Source: Elusimicrobiota bacterium (GTDB lineage: Bacteria; Elusimicrobiota; Elusimicrobia; Elusimicrobiales; UBA9959). From it: a stretch of DNA of 7,571 bases. A program made the position numbers and the translations under genes. Positions 1-5,606 of the stretch are shown piece after piece. The notes beneath the pieces were generated by a model. The model searched no databases, was not told the origin of the DNA, and saw only the letters and a list, made by a program, of their open reading frames with translations. The DNA is taken from contig DAOWGR010000047.1 in assembly GCA_030637365.1 (NCBI GenBank), positions 1 through 7,571 of the forward strand, written 5' to 3'. The first letter of the stretch is position 1. Each line of letters opens with the position of its first letter.

Positions 1-28
1 AATTAAATCTAAAAACACGGAGCTAAAC

Positions 29-781
29 ATGAATAATTCAATAAATACCATTGGATGTCCCGCAGTATTGCGGCAGTATTTTGATAATAACACAATTAAT
101 CGCTATCACCGTCTTCTATGTGAAGGTAAAGAAGCAACCATTCATCTCGTTTCCAAGAAGGGGAAGGACGGCGATGTTTATTATGTGGCTAAAGTCTTTA
201 AAAAAAGGGAGGAACGAGGGTTTAAAAACAGGGGGGATTATTTTTTGCCTCAGAAAGCACTTCTTCATCGCAGAGAAGCGCGAGCCATGAATAATAAAAG
301 CCGTTTCGGCAGACAAGTTGAAGAAGCCTTATGGCAGAACAGGGAAATGCAGTATTTGGAATTGCTTGCCGCCCAAGGCGCGAGTGTTCCTAAACTTATT
401 GAGGTCGGGTCAGAGTCGTTTATTATGGAATATATTGGCGATATAAACACGCCCGCGCCCAAACTTATTGAAGCTAAAGAACGCATTGAAAATGCTGAAA
501 CCATTTTCAAACAGATAATGGACAATATCAAAATCTTTCTGATAAATGATATTGTGCATGGGGACTTATCGCCTTATAATATTTTGTATCACAATAGCCG
601 GGCCGTGATAATTGATTTTCCGCAATCTGTTGACCCTCGGAAAAATCCGAACGCGTATTTTCTATTACAGAGAGATATTGACACTGTTTGCGCTTTCTTC
701 GCCAAACTCAAAGTATATTGTGACGCTCAGCTAATATTAATGGATTTGTGGAATAAATACCAAAGAAATGAATTAATCTAA
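29..781 (+). CDS. RIO-family atypical serine/threonine protein kinase
   Basis: This 250-residue protein has the core of a RIO kinase, an atypical protein-kinase family best known for ribosome maturation in archaea and eukaryotes; the role of bacterial members is poorly defined. Visible landmarks are a nucleotide loop with GKEA (residues 33-36), a candidate ATP-binding lysine K55 in VAKVFK, the catalytic loop HGDLSPYNIL (177-186, with D179 and N184), and the metal-binding IDFPQ (195-199, D196). All key residues are present, so it should be active. The IDFPQ motif recalls Rio2, while the following SVDPRKNPNA is closer to Rio1, so subfamily assignment is uncertain; the bacterial RioB group is possible. 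There is no N-terminal winged helix like that of Rio2. The start is supported by GGAG at 19-22, six bases before the ATG. It is separated by 342 bases from the next gene and is probably not part of the downstream operon. Confidence 0.88.
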   Translation: MNNSINTIGCPAVLRQYFDNNTINRYHRLLCEGKEATIHLVSKKGKDGDVYYVAKVFKKREERGFKNRGDYFLPQKALLHRREARAMNNKSRFGRQVEEALWQNREMQYLELLAAQGASVPKLIEVGSESFIMEYIGDINTPAPKLIEAKERIENAETIFKQIMDNIKIFLINDIVHGDLSPYNILYHNSRAVIIDFPQSVDPRKNPNAYFLLQRDIDTVCAFFAKLKVYCDAQLILMDLWNKYQRNELI

Positions 782-873
782 GCATCGTCTATAAGTTTTG
801 TCTACAAACATTGTGAACTGGTTAAATATAATCGAGAATTGGTTTGGTTACGAATGGAAAAAACAATACCAAG

Positions 874-900
874 CAAATATCCTCGGTATCCTGATATTTG
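874..900. repeat. Short inverted repeat in intergenic DNA
   Basis: CAAATATC (874-881) and GATATTTG (893-900) are perfect 8-base complements around an 11-base loop. An outer pair, ACCAA (868-872) and TTGGT (912-916), could extend it imperfectly. It is AT-rich and has no T-run behind it, so it is a poor intrinsic terminator. An operator or chance occurrence are both possible. Confidence 0.35.
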
Positions 901-1027
901 ATAAATATAGTTTGGTTATTTGGCAAAAGACGCTCATAGACAAAGTTTTAAGATAGTGGCAAAATAAAAAAACCTGTTTAAGTAAAATCCGCAAACTAAA
1001 TGAAAATTCAGATTTCAAGTGGAAATA

Positions 1028-1058
1028 TTGGCTAAATGCGCTACTATTTTTTTATAAT
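1028..1058 (+). promoter_or_regulatory. Possible housekeeping (sigma-70-type) promoter upstream of the ECF sigma gene
   Basis: A perfect -10 hexamer TATAAT lies at 1053-1058 in an AT-rich run. The best -35 candidate is TTGGCT at 1028-1033 (4 of 6 matches), with a long 19-base spacer. It could give basal transcription of the sigma gene about 60 bases upstream of its ATG, feeding the ECF-dependent promoter that follows. The weak -35 and AT-rich background keep confidence low. Confidence 0.35.
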
Positions 1059-1079
1059 ATACTGTGATAAGCGGCGTTT

Positions 1080-1110
1080 TGAAACCAAAACGGCTGTTTC
1101 TTCGTAGTTA
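1080..1110 (+). promoter_or_regulatory. ECF-type promoter, copy 1 (autoregulatory, upstream of the sigma gene)
   Basis: TGAAACC (1080-1086) and TCGTAGTTA (1102-1110) are separated by 15 bases. The same two blocks at the same distance recur at 1685-1715, while the spacers are unrelated. The core TGAAAC-N17-CGTA closely resembles promoters of ECF sigma factors such as Bacillus SigW (TGAAAC, about 16 bases, CGTA). ECF genes usually drive their own promoter, so recognition by the sigma factor encoded just downstream is the natural inference. Transcription would start near 1112-1117, only about 7-12 bases before the ATG. Confidence 0.8.
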
Positions 1111-1123
1111 TTAATGACACACA

Positions 1124-1687
1124 ATGACAAAAAATAATGATTATTCACTTATTCAGGCTTGCTTGCGGGGCGAGGCTTTCGGTTTTGAGGAATTATTAAA
1201 CCGTTATAAAAACCGGATATTCAGTTTTGCCATGCGCATGGTTAAAAACTCCGAGGACGCGGAAGATATCGCTCATGAAGCGTTTATAAAAGCCTTTCGT
1301 TCTTTAAACTCCTATAACAGTGATTATCCTTTTATAACATGGCTATTTAAAATAACCCACAATAAATGCCTTGATTTTTTGCGGGTTAAAAAGCCGAATA
1401 TAATATCGTTTGATGATGATAATGTTCATTTTGAACCGGAAGATACAAATGATTCTCCCGAAAAGGCTTTAAATTTAAAAATTGAATATGAAGAAGCGGA
1501 AAATCTGCTTATGTCGTTGCCGCTTCTTTATAGGGAAACGCTCTTATTACAATACAGAGAAGATATGACCTGCAAGCAAATATCGGAGATAATGGGGATT
1601 CCTGAGGGAACGGTAAAAATACGGTTGTTTCGGGGAAAAGCGATGATAAAAGAACGGTTTAAAACACCTGAAAATATAACAAGGTGA
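1124..1687 (+). CDS. ECF-subfamily RNA polymerase sigma factor (RpoE/SigW-like)
   Basis: This 187-residue protein has the two-domain layout and length of an ECF sigma factor, which redirects RNA polymerase to a small stress regulon. Sigma region 2 spans about residues 21-89, including the -10 recognition segment DAEDIAHEAFIKAFRSL and the ITWLFKITHNKCLDFLR helix. An acidic linker (about 96-121) follows, then region 4 (about 122-179) with a helix-turn-helix around MTCKQISEIMGIPEGTVKIRLFRGK. The ATG has no visible Shine-Dalgarno sequence, but the start is right for the family: the DYSLIQACLRGE opening is typical. An ECF-type promoter ends 13 bases before it. A second copy of the motif begins within the stop codon, ahead of the putative anti-sigma gene, the usual sigma/anti-sigma order. 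The specific ECF group cannot be named from sequence alone. Confidence 0.95.
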   Translation: MTKNNDYSLIQACLRGEAFGFEELLNRYKNRIFSFAMRMVKNSEDAEDIAHEAFIKAFRSLNSYNSDYPFITWLFKITHNKCLDFLRVKKPNIISFDDDNVHFEPEDTNDSPEKALNLKIEYEEAENLLMSLPLLYRETLLLQYREDMTCKQISEIMGIPEGTVKIRLFRGKAMIKERFKTPENITR

Positions 1688-1715
1688 AACCGTTTTCACG
1701 CGAATCTCGTAGTTA
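1685..1715 (+). promoter_or_regulatory. ECF-type promoter, copy 2 (upstream of the putative anti-sigma gene and downstream operon)
   Basis: TGAAACC (1685-1691) and TCGTAGTTA (1707-1715) repeat the blocks at 1080-1110 base for base with the same 15-base gap; the spacer sequences match at only about one position, so this is not a simple duplication. The TGA of the -35 block is the sigma gene's stop codon. Expected transcription start is near 1717-1722, which favours the ATG at 1734 over the one at 1719. It would let the sigma factor raise expression of the membrane protein, the bactofilin-like protein and the exporter independently of its own transcript. Confidence 0.8.
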
Positions 1716-1721
1716 GATATG

Positions 1722-1727
1722 AAAGGA
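1722..1727 (+). promoter_or_regulatory. Ribosome binding site that decides the start of the putative anti-sigma gene
   Basis: AAAGGA lies six bases before the ATG at 1734. The in-frame ATG at 1719 lies upstream of this site, has no purine-rich sequence before it, and falls near the expected transcription start, so 1734 is preferred. Confidence 0.75.
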
Positions 1728-1733
1728 AAAAAT

Positions 1734-2213
1734 ATGACACAGGAAACAAACAAAGTAAGCATAGAAAAAATGATCGGGACTCTTCCTTATTATAGTCCTT
1801 CATCCAATTTTAACAATAAAGTTTTGTCCGCCATGGGTTTTGAGACGCGTGCGATTTCATTACACGGCTGGAAGACATGGAGTCAGGCAATAATAGAGGC
1901 GTCCATAGCCGGCTGGGCAATCGCGATAAGCGTTTTGATTTTATTCCTGATAGCGGCATATGCTTGGGATATCTTGTTTATTCTCATGAATCCGAGCATA
2001 TTGCTGGCGAATCTGAAACTTTATGCGCTGAAATTCAGTTTTGTCATCGCAAACGCGCTGAATATTTTAAATTTGGCTAAAGATGTAATGATAACCTTAT
2101 TAAGCGGGTTTAATATTCTACCCAAGCTTATCATTTCCACAATTTTGGCGGGACTTGCAATGATGTCTGTTTCAAAACATTATTTATATTCACATGTGGA
2201 GGAAAAACAATGA
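1734..2213 (+). CDS. Small multi-pass membrane protein, probable anti-sigma factor
   Basis: I do not recognise a named family in this 159-residue protein. It has a polar N-terminal segment of about 50 residues, then three hydrophobic stretches (roughly 58-84, 97-124 and 130-147) and a short charged tail. The N-terminal LPYYSPSSNFNNKVL (17-31) recalls the segment of many ECF anti-sigma factors that precedes the membrane span, but this is a weak likeness. There is no cysteine, so the zinc-binding HxxxCxxC motif of ZAS anti-sigma factors is absent. Its place directly after an ECF sigma gene, under a copy of the same promoter, is the main argument for an anti-sigma role at the inner membrane. The stop overlaps the next start (ATGA, 2210-2213), indicating coupled translation. 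An alternative is a membrane regulator unrelated to sigma binding. Confidence 0.65.
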   Translation: MTQETNKVSIEKMIGTLPYYSPSSNFNNKVLSAMGFETRAISLHGWKTWSQAIIEASIAGWAIAISVLILFLIAAYAWDILFILMNPSILLANLKLYALKFSFVIANALNILNLAKDVMITLLSGFNILPKLIISTILAGLAMMSVSKHYLYSHVEEKQ

Positions 2214-3334
2214 AAAATCAATTATTAAAAAAATCGGTTATATTCGCGTGTATCATAATGATTCCGGCCGCCCTTATGGCGGCGCGATTGAGCCTTTCTT
2301 CGGATAAAATGCGGCATACCGATATTATTATAAATCAGGGAGAAACTCTCAATGAAGATATTGTTACCGATAAATCGATAACAATAGACGGAATTTTGAA
2401 CGGAGACTGCATTTCTTTGGGCGGTCTCGTCAAAATAAAGGGAGACATTAATGGGGATATGGTGTCTTTGGGCGGAATGATTCAGCTTTCCGGCGCTATT
2501 GCCGGTGATTTGGTATCCATAGGCGCTCCGCTTGAGACTACCGGCGATATCAAAGGCGATATTGTTTTAATAGGAGCTAATGCCGTTTTTAAATCCAGCG
2601 CCACAGCCTATGGAGATGTCTCTTTCATAGGCGGACATATGGAAAAAGATGAGAGCGTAATTATTAAAGGAGAAGTTCACTCATTTGATATAAATCTGAT
2701 TAATCATCTTTCGCCTTATTTTTTGAAGATTGCGGGGCATAAACGCGACGACAATTCGCCATGGTTAATCGGCGGATTGGTGGGCTTGGGTTTTCTTATG
2801 CTGATTAGCGTGATTTTGTCCGGCGTGGTCTTATTTATATTGCCGGCCATATTTTTCCCTAAGAATGTGAAAGAAGTCAGCCTCGCCATAAAGGACGATT
2901 TTTGGAAATCGGCAGGCATTGGCACTATTATCTTGGTTGCATTACTGCCCGCTCTTTTATTGATAGCCATCTCCATTCTGGGAATTCCTCTTATTCCGCT
3001 CGCTATTTTGTTTTTCTGCGCGGCTTTTGTGCTTGGATTCAGCGGATTTACCGTTATTGTGACGGAGCGTTTTTTTGAAGGCATAAAGCGTTCCGGTCCA
3101 AGCACTCTTATCGGCCAGGTCGCGGCTGGTTATCTGCTTCTCGCCGGAATAATGATACTTGGCAATGCCATTCCCTTTATAGGCGGAATATTCATGCTCG
3201 CGGTTTTCATTGTTAGCGTCTTTGGAGCCATTTTGGGGCTTGGTGCTGTGTGTATCACGCGCATGGGAACGATTGCTATCCGTCCAGTGGCGGTTTCTTC
3301 ACCGGAAAAAGAAACTCCTTCTGCCGAGGCGTAA
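2210..3334 (+). CDS. Signal-peptide-bearing membrane protein with bactofilin-like (polymer-forming) repeats
   Basis: This 374-residue protein starts with a signal peptide (cleavage likely after ALMA, about residue 24). A glycine-rich repeat domain (about 40-155) follows, in which GD-(V/I)-x-(L/I)-G-G units recur every 17 residues, as in the right-handed beta-helix of bactofilins/CcmA polymer-forming proteins. The C-terminal half (about 185-350) has four or five hydrophobic segments, among them a run around IPLIPLAILFFCAAFVLGFSGF. Bactofilins are normally cytoplasmic scaffolds; here the signal peptide places the repeats outside the cytoplasmic membrane. GGAGG at 2198-2202 gives a strong ribosome binding site, and the start overlaps the previous stop. 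A scaffold or sensor of envelope state is inferred from the context; no enzymatic motif is seen. Similar membrane proteins with polymer-forming domains are commonly annotated without a function. Confidence 0.75.
   Translation: MKNQLLKKSVIFACIIMIPAALMAARLSLSSDKMRHTDIIINQGETLNEDIVTDKSITIDGILNGDCISLGGLVKIKGDINGDMVSLGGMIQLSGAIAGDLVSIGAPLETTGDIKGDIVLIGANAVFKSSATAYGDVSFIGGHMEKDESVIIKGEVHSFDINLINHLSPYFLKIAGHKRDDNSPWLIGGLVGLGFLMLISVILSGVVLFILPAIFFPKNVKEVSLAIKDDFWKSAGIGTIILVALLPALLLIAISILGIPLIPLAILFFCAAFVLGFSGFTVIVTERFFEGIKRSGPSTLIGQVAAGYLLLAGIMILGNAIPFIGGIFMLAVFIVSVFGAILGLGAVCITRMGTIAIRPVAVSSPEKETPSAEA
2402..2608 (+). repeat. Coding tandem repeat, 17-residue (51-base) period
   Basis: Gly-Asp pairs occur at residues 65, 82, 99 and 116, exactly 17 apart, then at 135. 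Each unit reads approximately GD-x-(V/I)-(S/L)-(L/I)-G-(G/A) followed by a short strand and a second GDI or GAI. The DNA copies are diverged, so this is a protein-fold repeat (beta-helix rungs) rather than a recent duplication. Confidence 0.75.
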
Positions 3335-3348
3335 GGCTTTTTTGAAAA

Positions 3349-3351
3349 GGA
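3349..3351 (+). promoter_or_regulatory. Ribosome binding site that decides the start of the TolC-family gene
   Basis: The GAAAAGGA sequence ending at 3351 sits three bases before the ATG at 3355, which is too close, and nine bases before the in-frame ATG at 3361, which is normal. The second ATG is therefore preferred; the difference is two residues. Confidence 0.55.
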
Positions 3352-3360
3352 CAAATGTAT

Positions 3361-4644
3361 ATGAACCATAAAATTATGTTAAAAAAAGCGGCTGAAATCA
3401 CTATTTGCGCGGTTTTTTTGTTCTCATGCGCCGTATTACAGATTCGCGCAAATGACAATGATACTGAAAAACTGACATGGAATAAAGCTGTTGATGTCTT
3501 GCTGACAAATAATCCGCAGAGCCGTTCGGCAAAGTTCGCCCTTGACGCGAGCCGCCGCCAACTGGATTATTCAAAAGCGTCTCTGTTTCCGCAATTGTCC
3601 GCGTCGGGAAGCCATAATGCTTTGGATAGGTCAGGCAGCCGCTCGCACTCCTATAGCCTTTCCGGCTTGCAGCCGCTTTTTTCGCCCGCTTTAAGCAGCG
3701 ACGCGCGCAGCGCCAAATTGGGAATAAAAAAAACGGAATCGGACTATGATATTGTCAAAAACGATCTTGTTTTTGCATTGGCTCAAACTTTTGCTCAGCT
3801 CTCTTATGCCAAAGAGTCTTTAAAATTATCGGATGAGACACTTAAGCGCAGGACCAAGAATGTTGAAATAATAAGGCTTAAGTATCAAGCCGGCAGAGAA
3901 AGCAAAGCCGCTTTGCTTGAAACGCAGTCCATTTTAAAACTGGCTTTATGGACTCATGAAAATTATCGCAAAGATTTTATACTTGCCGAAAGAAACCTCA
4001 ATAAACTTCTTGGCAGGCCGGCTCACGCCAAAGTTGATATAGGCGAATTGCCGAAATCACCCGTTCCGCCTGAAAATTTTAAACATTTCGCGGGCCGCAT
4101 CGCTTATCATCCGGCGCTTAAATCAAAAAAATTCGTTCTTGATATGGCTCGCGAATCCGTGTCCAAAGCGAAAAGTTCTCGTTTGCCCACCGCGTCCGCC
4201 AATGGAAATTATTCGTGGAGCGGAGTTAATTGGCCCGATAGCATTCCTTCTTGGAGCGCGGGGGCGAGTCTAAGCTGGTCTTTTTTCACCGCGGGCAAAA
4301 ACACGGCTTCCGTTGATGTGGCAAAAAACAATCAAAACGGATTAATCGCCGAATTAAAAGATGTACGGGATAATACATACTTAAACGCGGAAGACAAATT
4401 TCTTTCATGGCGATTGGCCGATTCCTATATGGAAGTTATAAAAAGTTCGCTTAAAGCCGTTGACGCAAGGTCATGGCTTGTAAGCGGCCAATATCTGACG
4501 GGAAAAGCCGCTTATTTTGAATGGACGAGCGTGGAAGAACAATTGATAAGCGCGCAAAAAAAAGTGTTACAAGCAAAAAGAAATCTTATAATAAGCTACG
4601 CGGCTTTTCTCAATTCTTTGGGAATGACGGGAGAATATAAATGA
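3361..4644 (+). CDS. TolC-family outer-membrane efflux protein
   Basis: At 427 residues this has the length and internal two-fold organisation of TolC-type outer-membrane factors, which trimerise into a channel-tunnel across outer membrane and periplasm. A signal peptide covers about residues 1-30, with likely cleavage after QIRA. The first OEP repeat (about 35-235) includes WNKAVDVLLTNNP and the helical LKYQAGRESKAALLETQ. The second (about 245-425) ends with GQYLTGKAAYFEWTSVEEQLISAQKKVLQAKRNLIISYAAFLNSLG, typical of the family's closing helices. Aromatic beta-strand stretches such as GNYSWSGVNW and ASLSWSFF fit the outer-membrane barrel. A Cys at residue 23 follows LFS, a poor lipobox, so lipidation is unlikely. 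The gene begins 20-26 bases after the previous stop and its own stop overlaps the adaptor start (ATGA, 4641-4644). It should pair with the MacA- and MacB-like products that follow. Confidence 0.9.
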   Translation: MNHKIMLKKAAEITICAVFLFSCAVLQIRANDNDTEKLTWNKAVDVLLTNNPQSRSAKFALDASRRQLDYSKASLFPQLSASGSHNALDRSGSRSHSYSLSGLQPLFSPALSSDARSAKLGIKKTESDYDIVKNDLVFALAQTFAQLSYAKESLKLSDETLKRRTKNVEIIRLKYQAGRESKAALLETQSILKLALWTHENYRKDFILAERNLNKLLGRPAHAKVDIGELPKSPVPPENFKHFAGRIAYHPALKSKKFVLDMARESVSKAKSSRLPTASANGNYSWSGVNWPDSIPSWSAGASLSWSFFTAGKNTASVDVAKNNQNGLIAELKDVRDNTYLNAEDKFLSWRLADSYMEVIKSSLKAVDARSWLVSGQYLTGKAAYFEWTSVEEQLISAQKKVLQAKRNLIISYAAFLNSLGMTGEYK

Positions 4645-5597
4645 AATTTAAATTTTTAAAAAAGAAAAAAACAATAATCGGTATTATAGTTCTTGCTCTT
4701 ATAATAGGTTCGGCGCATTCCTGCAATAAAATTCAAGTCGCAAAAGAAATGCGCAAAATAGCGGAGCTTATGCCGGTTAAAGTCGCCAAAGGACGATTTG
4801 TCATAAAAACGCAGGCAACCGGAAAAGTGGAACCTGAAAATCGCGTTACGGTCGCGCCTGTCGTAAACGGCAGAATGGAAGAAGTATTGGTGAAGGAAGG
4901 GGACATGGTCAAAAAGGGACAAGTGCTGGCTTGGATGAGTTCCACTGAAAGGGCCGCATTGCTGGATTCTCTCAAGATAAAAAATTTCACCGCGCAAGAT
5001 AAAAAACGGATAGAGGAAGCTTATAATATGGTGCCCGTTATAGCCGCCATAGACGGCATGATAATCAAAAGGGCGGTTGAACCGGGACAATCCGTCAGTC
5101 CGAACAAAGAAGTGTTTGTAATATCCGACAGGCTTATCATTAAAACTTTTGTGGATGAAATTGATATAGGAGCGGTAAAAAAAGGACAAAGGGTGGAATT
5201 TTATCTGGACGCCTTTCCAAAGGATAAACATATCGGGAAGGTTATTTCCATGGCGCATGAATCCACCATGAAAGAAAGTGTGACGGTTTATGAAGTGAAA
5301 ATTTTACCGCGAAAACACATATCGGTTCTTCGTTCAGGCATGACCGCGGATGTTTTGATAATTACCAATGTAAAAAACAGCGCTCTTTATCTTCCCAAAA
5401 AAGCGATATCTTATCGCGATGGAGACGCTTTTGTCACCATGAAATCCGAGGACGGCAAAAAAATCACGGAAAAAAATATTTCCGTCGGCGTTACCAATGA
5501 AAAAAGAATGGAAATTACCGACGGCATTCTTGAAAATGACACCGTTTATTATTCAACGGGCATCGCGAAAGAAACCATGAATATAAAAATAAACTAG
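4641..5597 (+). CDS. MacA-like periplasmic adaptor (membrane fusion protein) with a short hairpin
   Basis: This 318-residue adaptor of the HlyD/RND-type family should link the inner-membrane ABC pump to the TolC-like channel. A lysine-rich N-terminus and hydrophobic segment (11-25) anchor it in the inner membrane; SAHSC is not a good lipobox. The two lipoyl half-motifs are clear: VAPVVNGRMEEVLVKEGDMVKKGQVLA (71-97) and VIAAIDGMIIKRAVEPGQSVSPNKEVFVISD (133-163). The segment between them, which forms the long alpha-helical hairpin in MacA, is only about 35 residues. A beta-barrel domain (about 165-245, with VDEIDIGAVKKGQRVEFYLDAFP, close to MacA) and a membrane-proximal domain (about 246-318) follow. 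The start overlaps the tolC-like stop and has GGGAG at 4629-4633. The stop is ten bases before the ABC gene. Function is well supported; the bridge to TolC is not (see findings). Confidence 0.88.
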   Translation: MKFKFLKKKKTIIGIIVLALIIGSAHSCNKIQVAKEMRKIAELMPVKVAKGRFVIKTQATGKVEPENRVTVAPVVNGRMEEVLVKEGDMVKKGQVLAWMSSTERAALLDSLKIKNFTAQDKKRIEEAYNMVPVIAAIDGMIIKRAVEPGQSVSPNKEVFVISDRLIIKTFVDEIDIGAVKKGQRVEFYLDAFPKDKHIGKVISMAHESTMKESVTVYEVKILPRKHISVLRSGMTADVLIITNVKNSALYLPKKAISYRDGDAFVTMKSEDGKKITEKNISVGVTNEKRMEITDGILENDTVYYSTGIAKETMNIKIN

Positions 5598-5600
5598 GGA
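5596..5600 (+). promoter_or_regulatory. Ribosome binding site overlapping the adaptor stop codon
   Basis: AGGGA (5596-5600) lies six bases before the ATG at 5607 and shares its first two bases with the TAG stop of the adaptor gene. This arrangement suggests coupled translation of adaptor and pump and fixes the start. Confidence 0.6.
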
Positions 5601-5606
5601 ACTAAA

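Larger units (their letters stand above)
782..1123. other. Intergenic region with promoter elements at its right end
   Basis: No convincing gene is seen in these 342 bases. The left part is AT-rich and holds a short inverted repeat (874-881 with 893-900) and a 9-base direct repeat GTTTGGTTA (842-850 and 910-918). The right part holds a good TATAAT (1053-1058) and the ECF-type promoter motif at 1080-1110. No GC-rich hairpin followed by a T-run is visible after the kinase gene, so no intrinsic terminator can be called. Confidence 0.7.

Noticed and set aside
496..502. Third TGAAACC inside the kinase gene as another ECF promoter
   Set aside because: No CGTA-type -10 element occurs at the required distance and it lies within coding sequence.
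854..901. A 15-codon open frame starting at an ATG that spans the intergenic inverted repeat
   Set aside because: There is no ribosome binding site before it, it is very short, and its composition is explained by the repeats.
1114..1137. A 7-codon upstream frame overlapping the sigma gene start, possible leader peptide
   Set aside because: It would begin at or very near the expected transcription start and has no ribosome site; the adjacent ATGACA repeats alone can produce it.
1684..1699. Hairpin GTGAAA/TTTCAC just after the sigma gene as a terminator
   Set aside because: It has only six base pairs and no T-run follows; the left arm is better explained as the -35 part of the second promoter.
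4656..5258. Long minus-strand open frame opposite the adaptor gene
   Set aside because: It lies wholly inside a gene with clear family motifs, and its Phe/His/Tyr-rich translation is typical of an antisense shadow.
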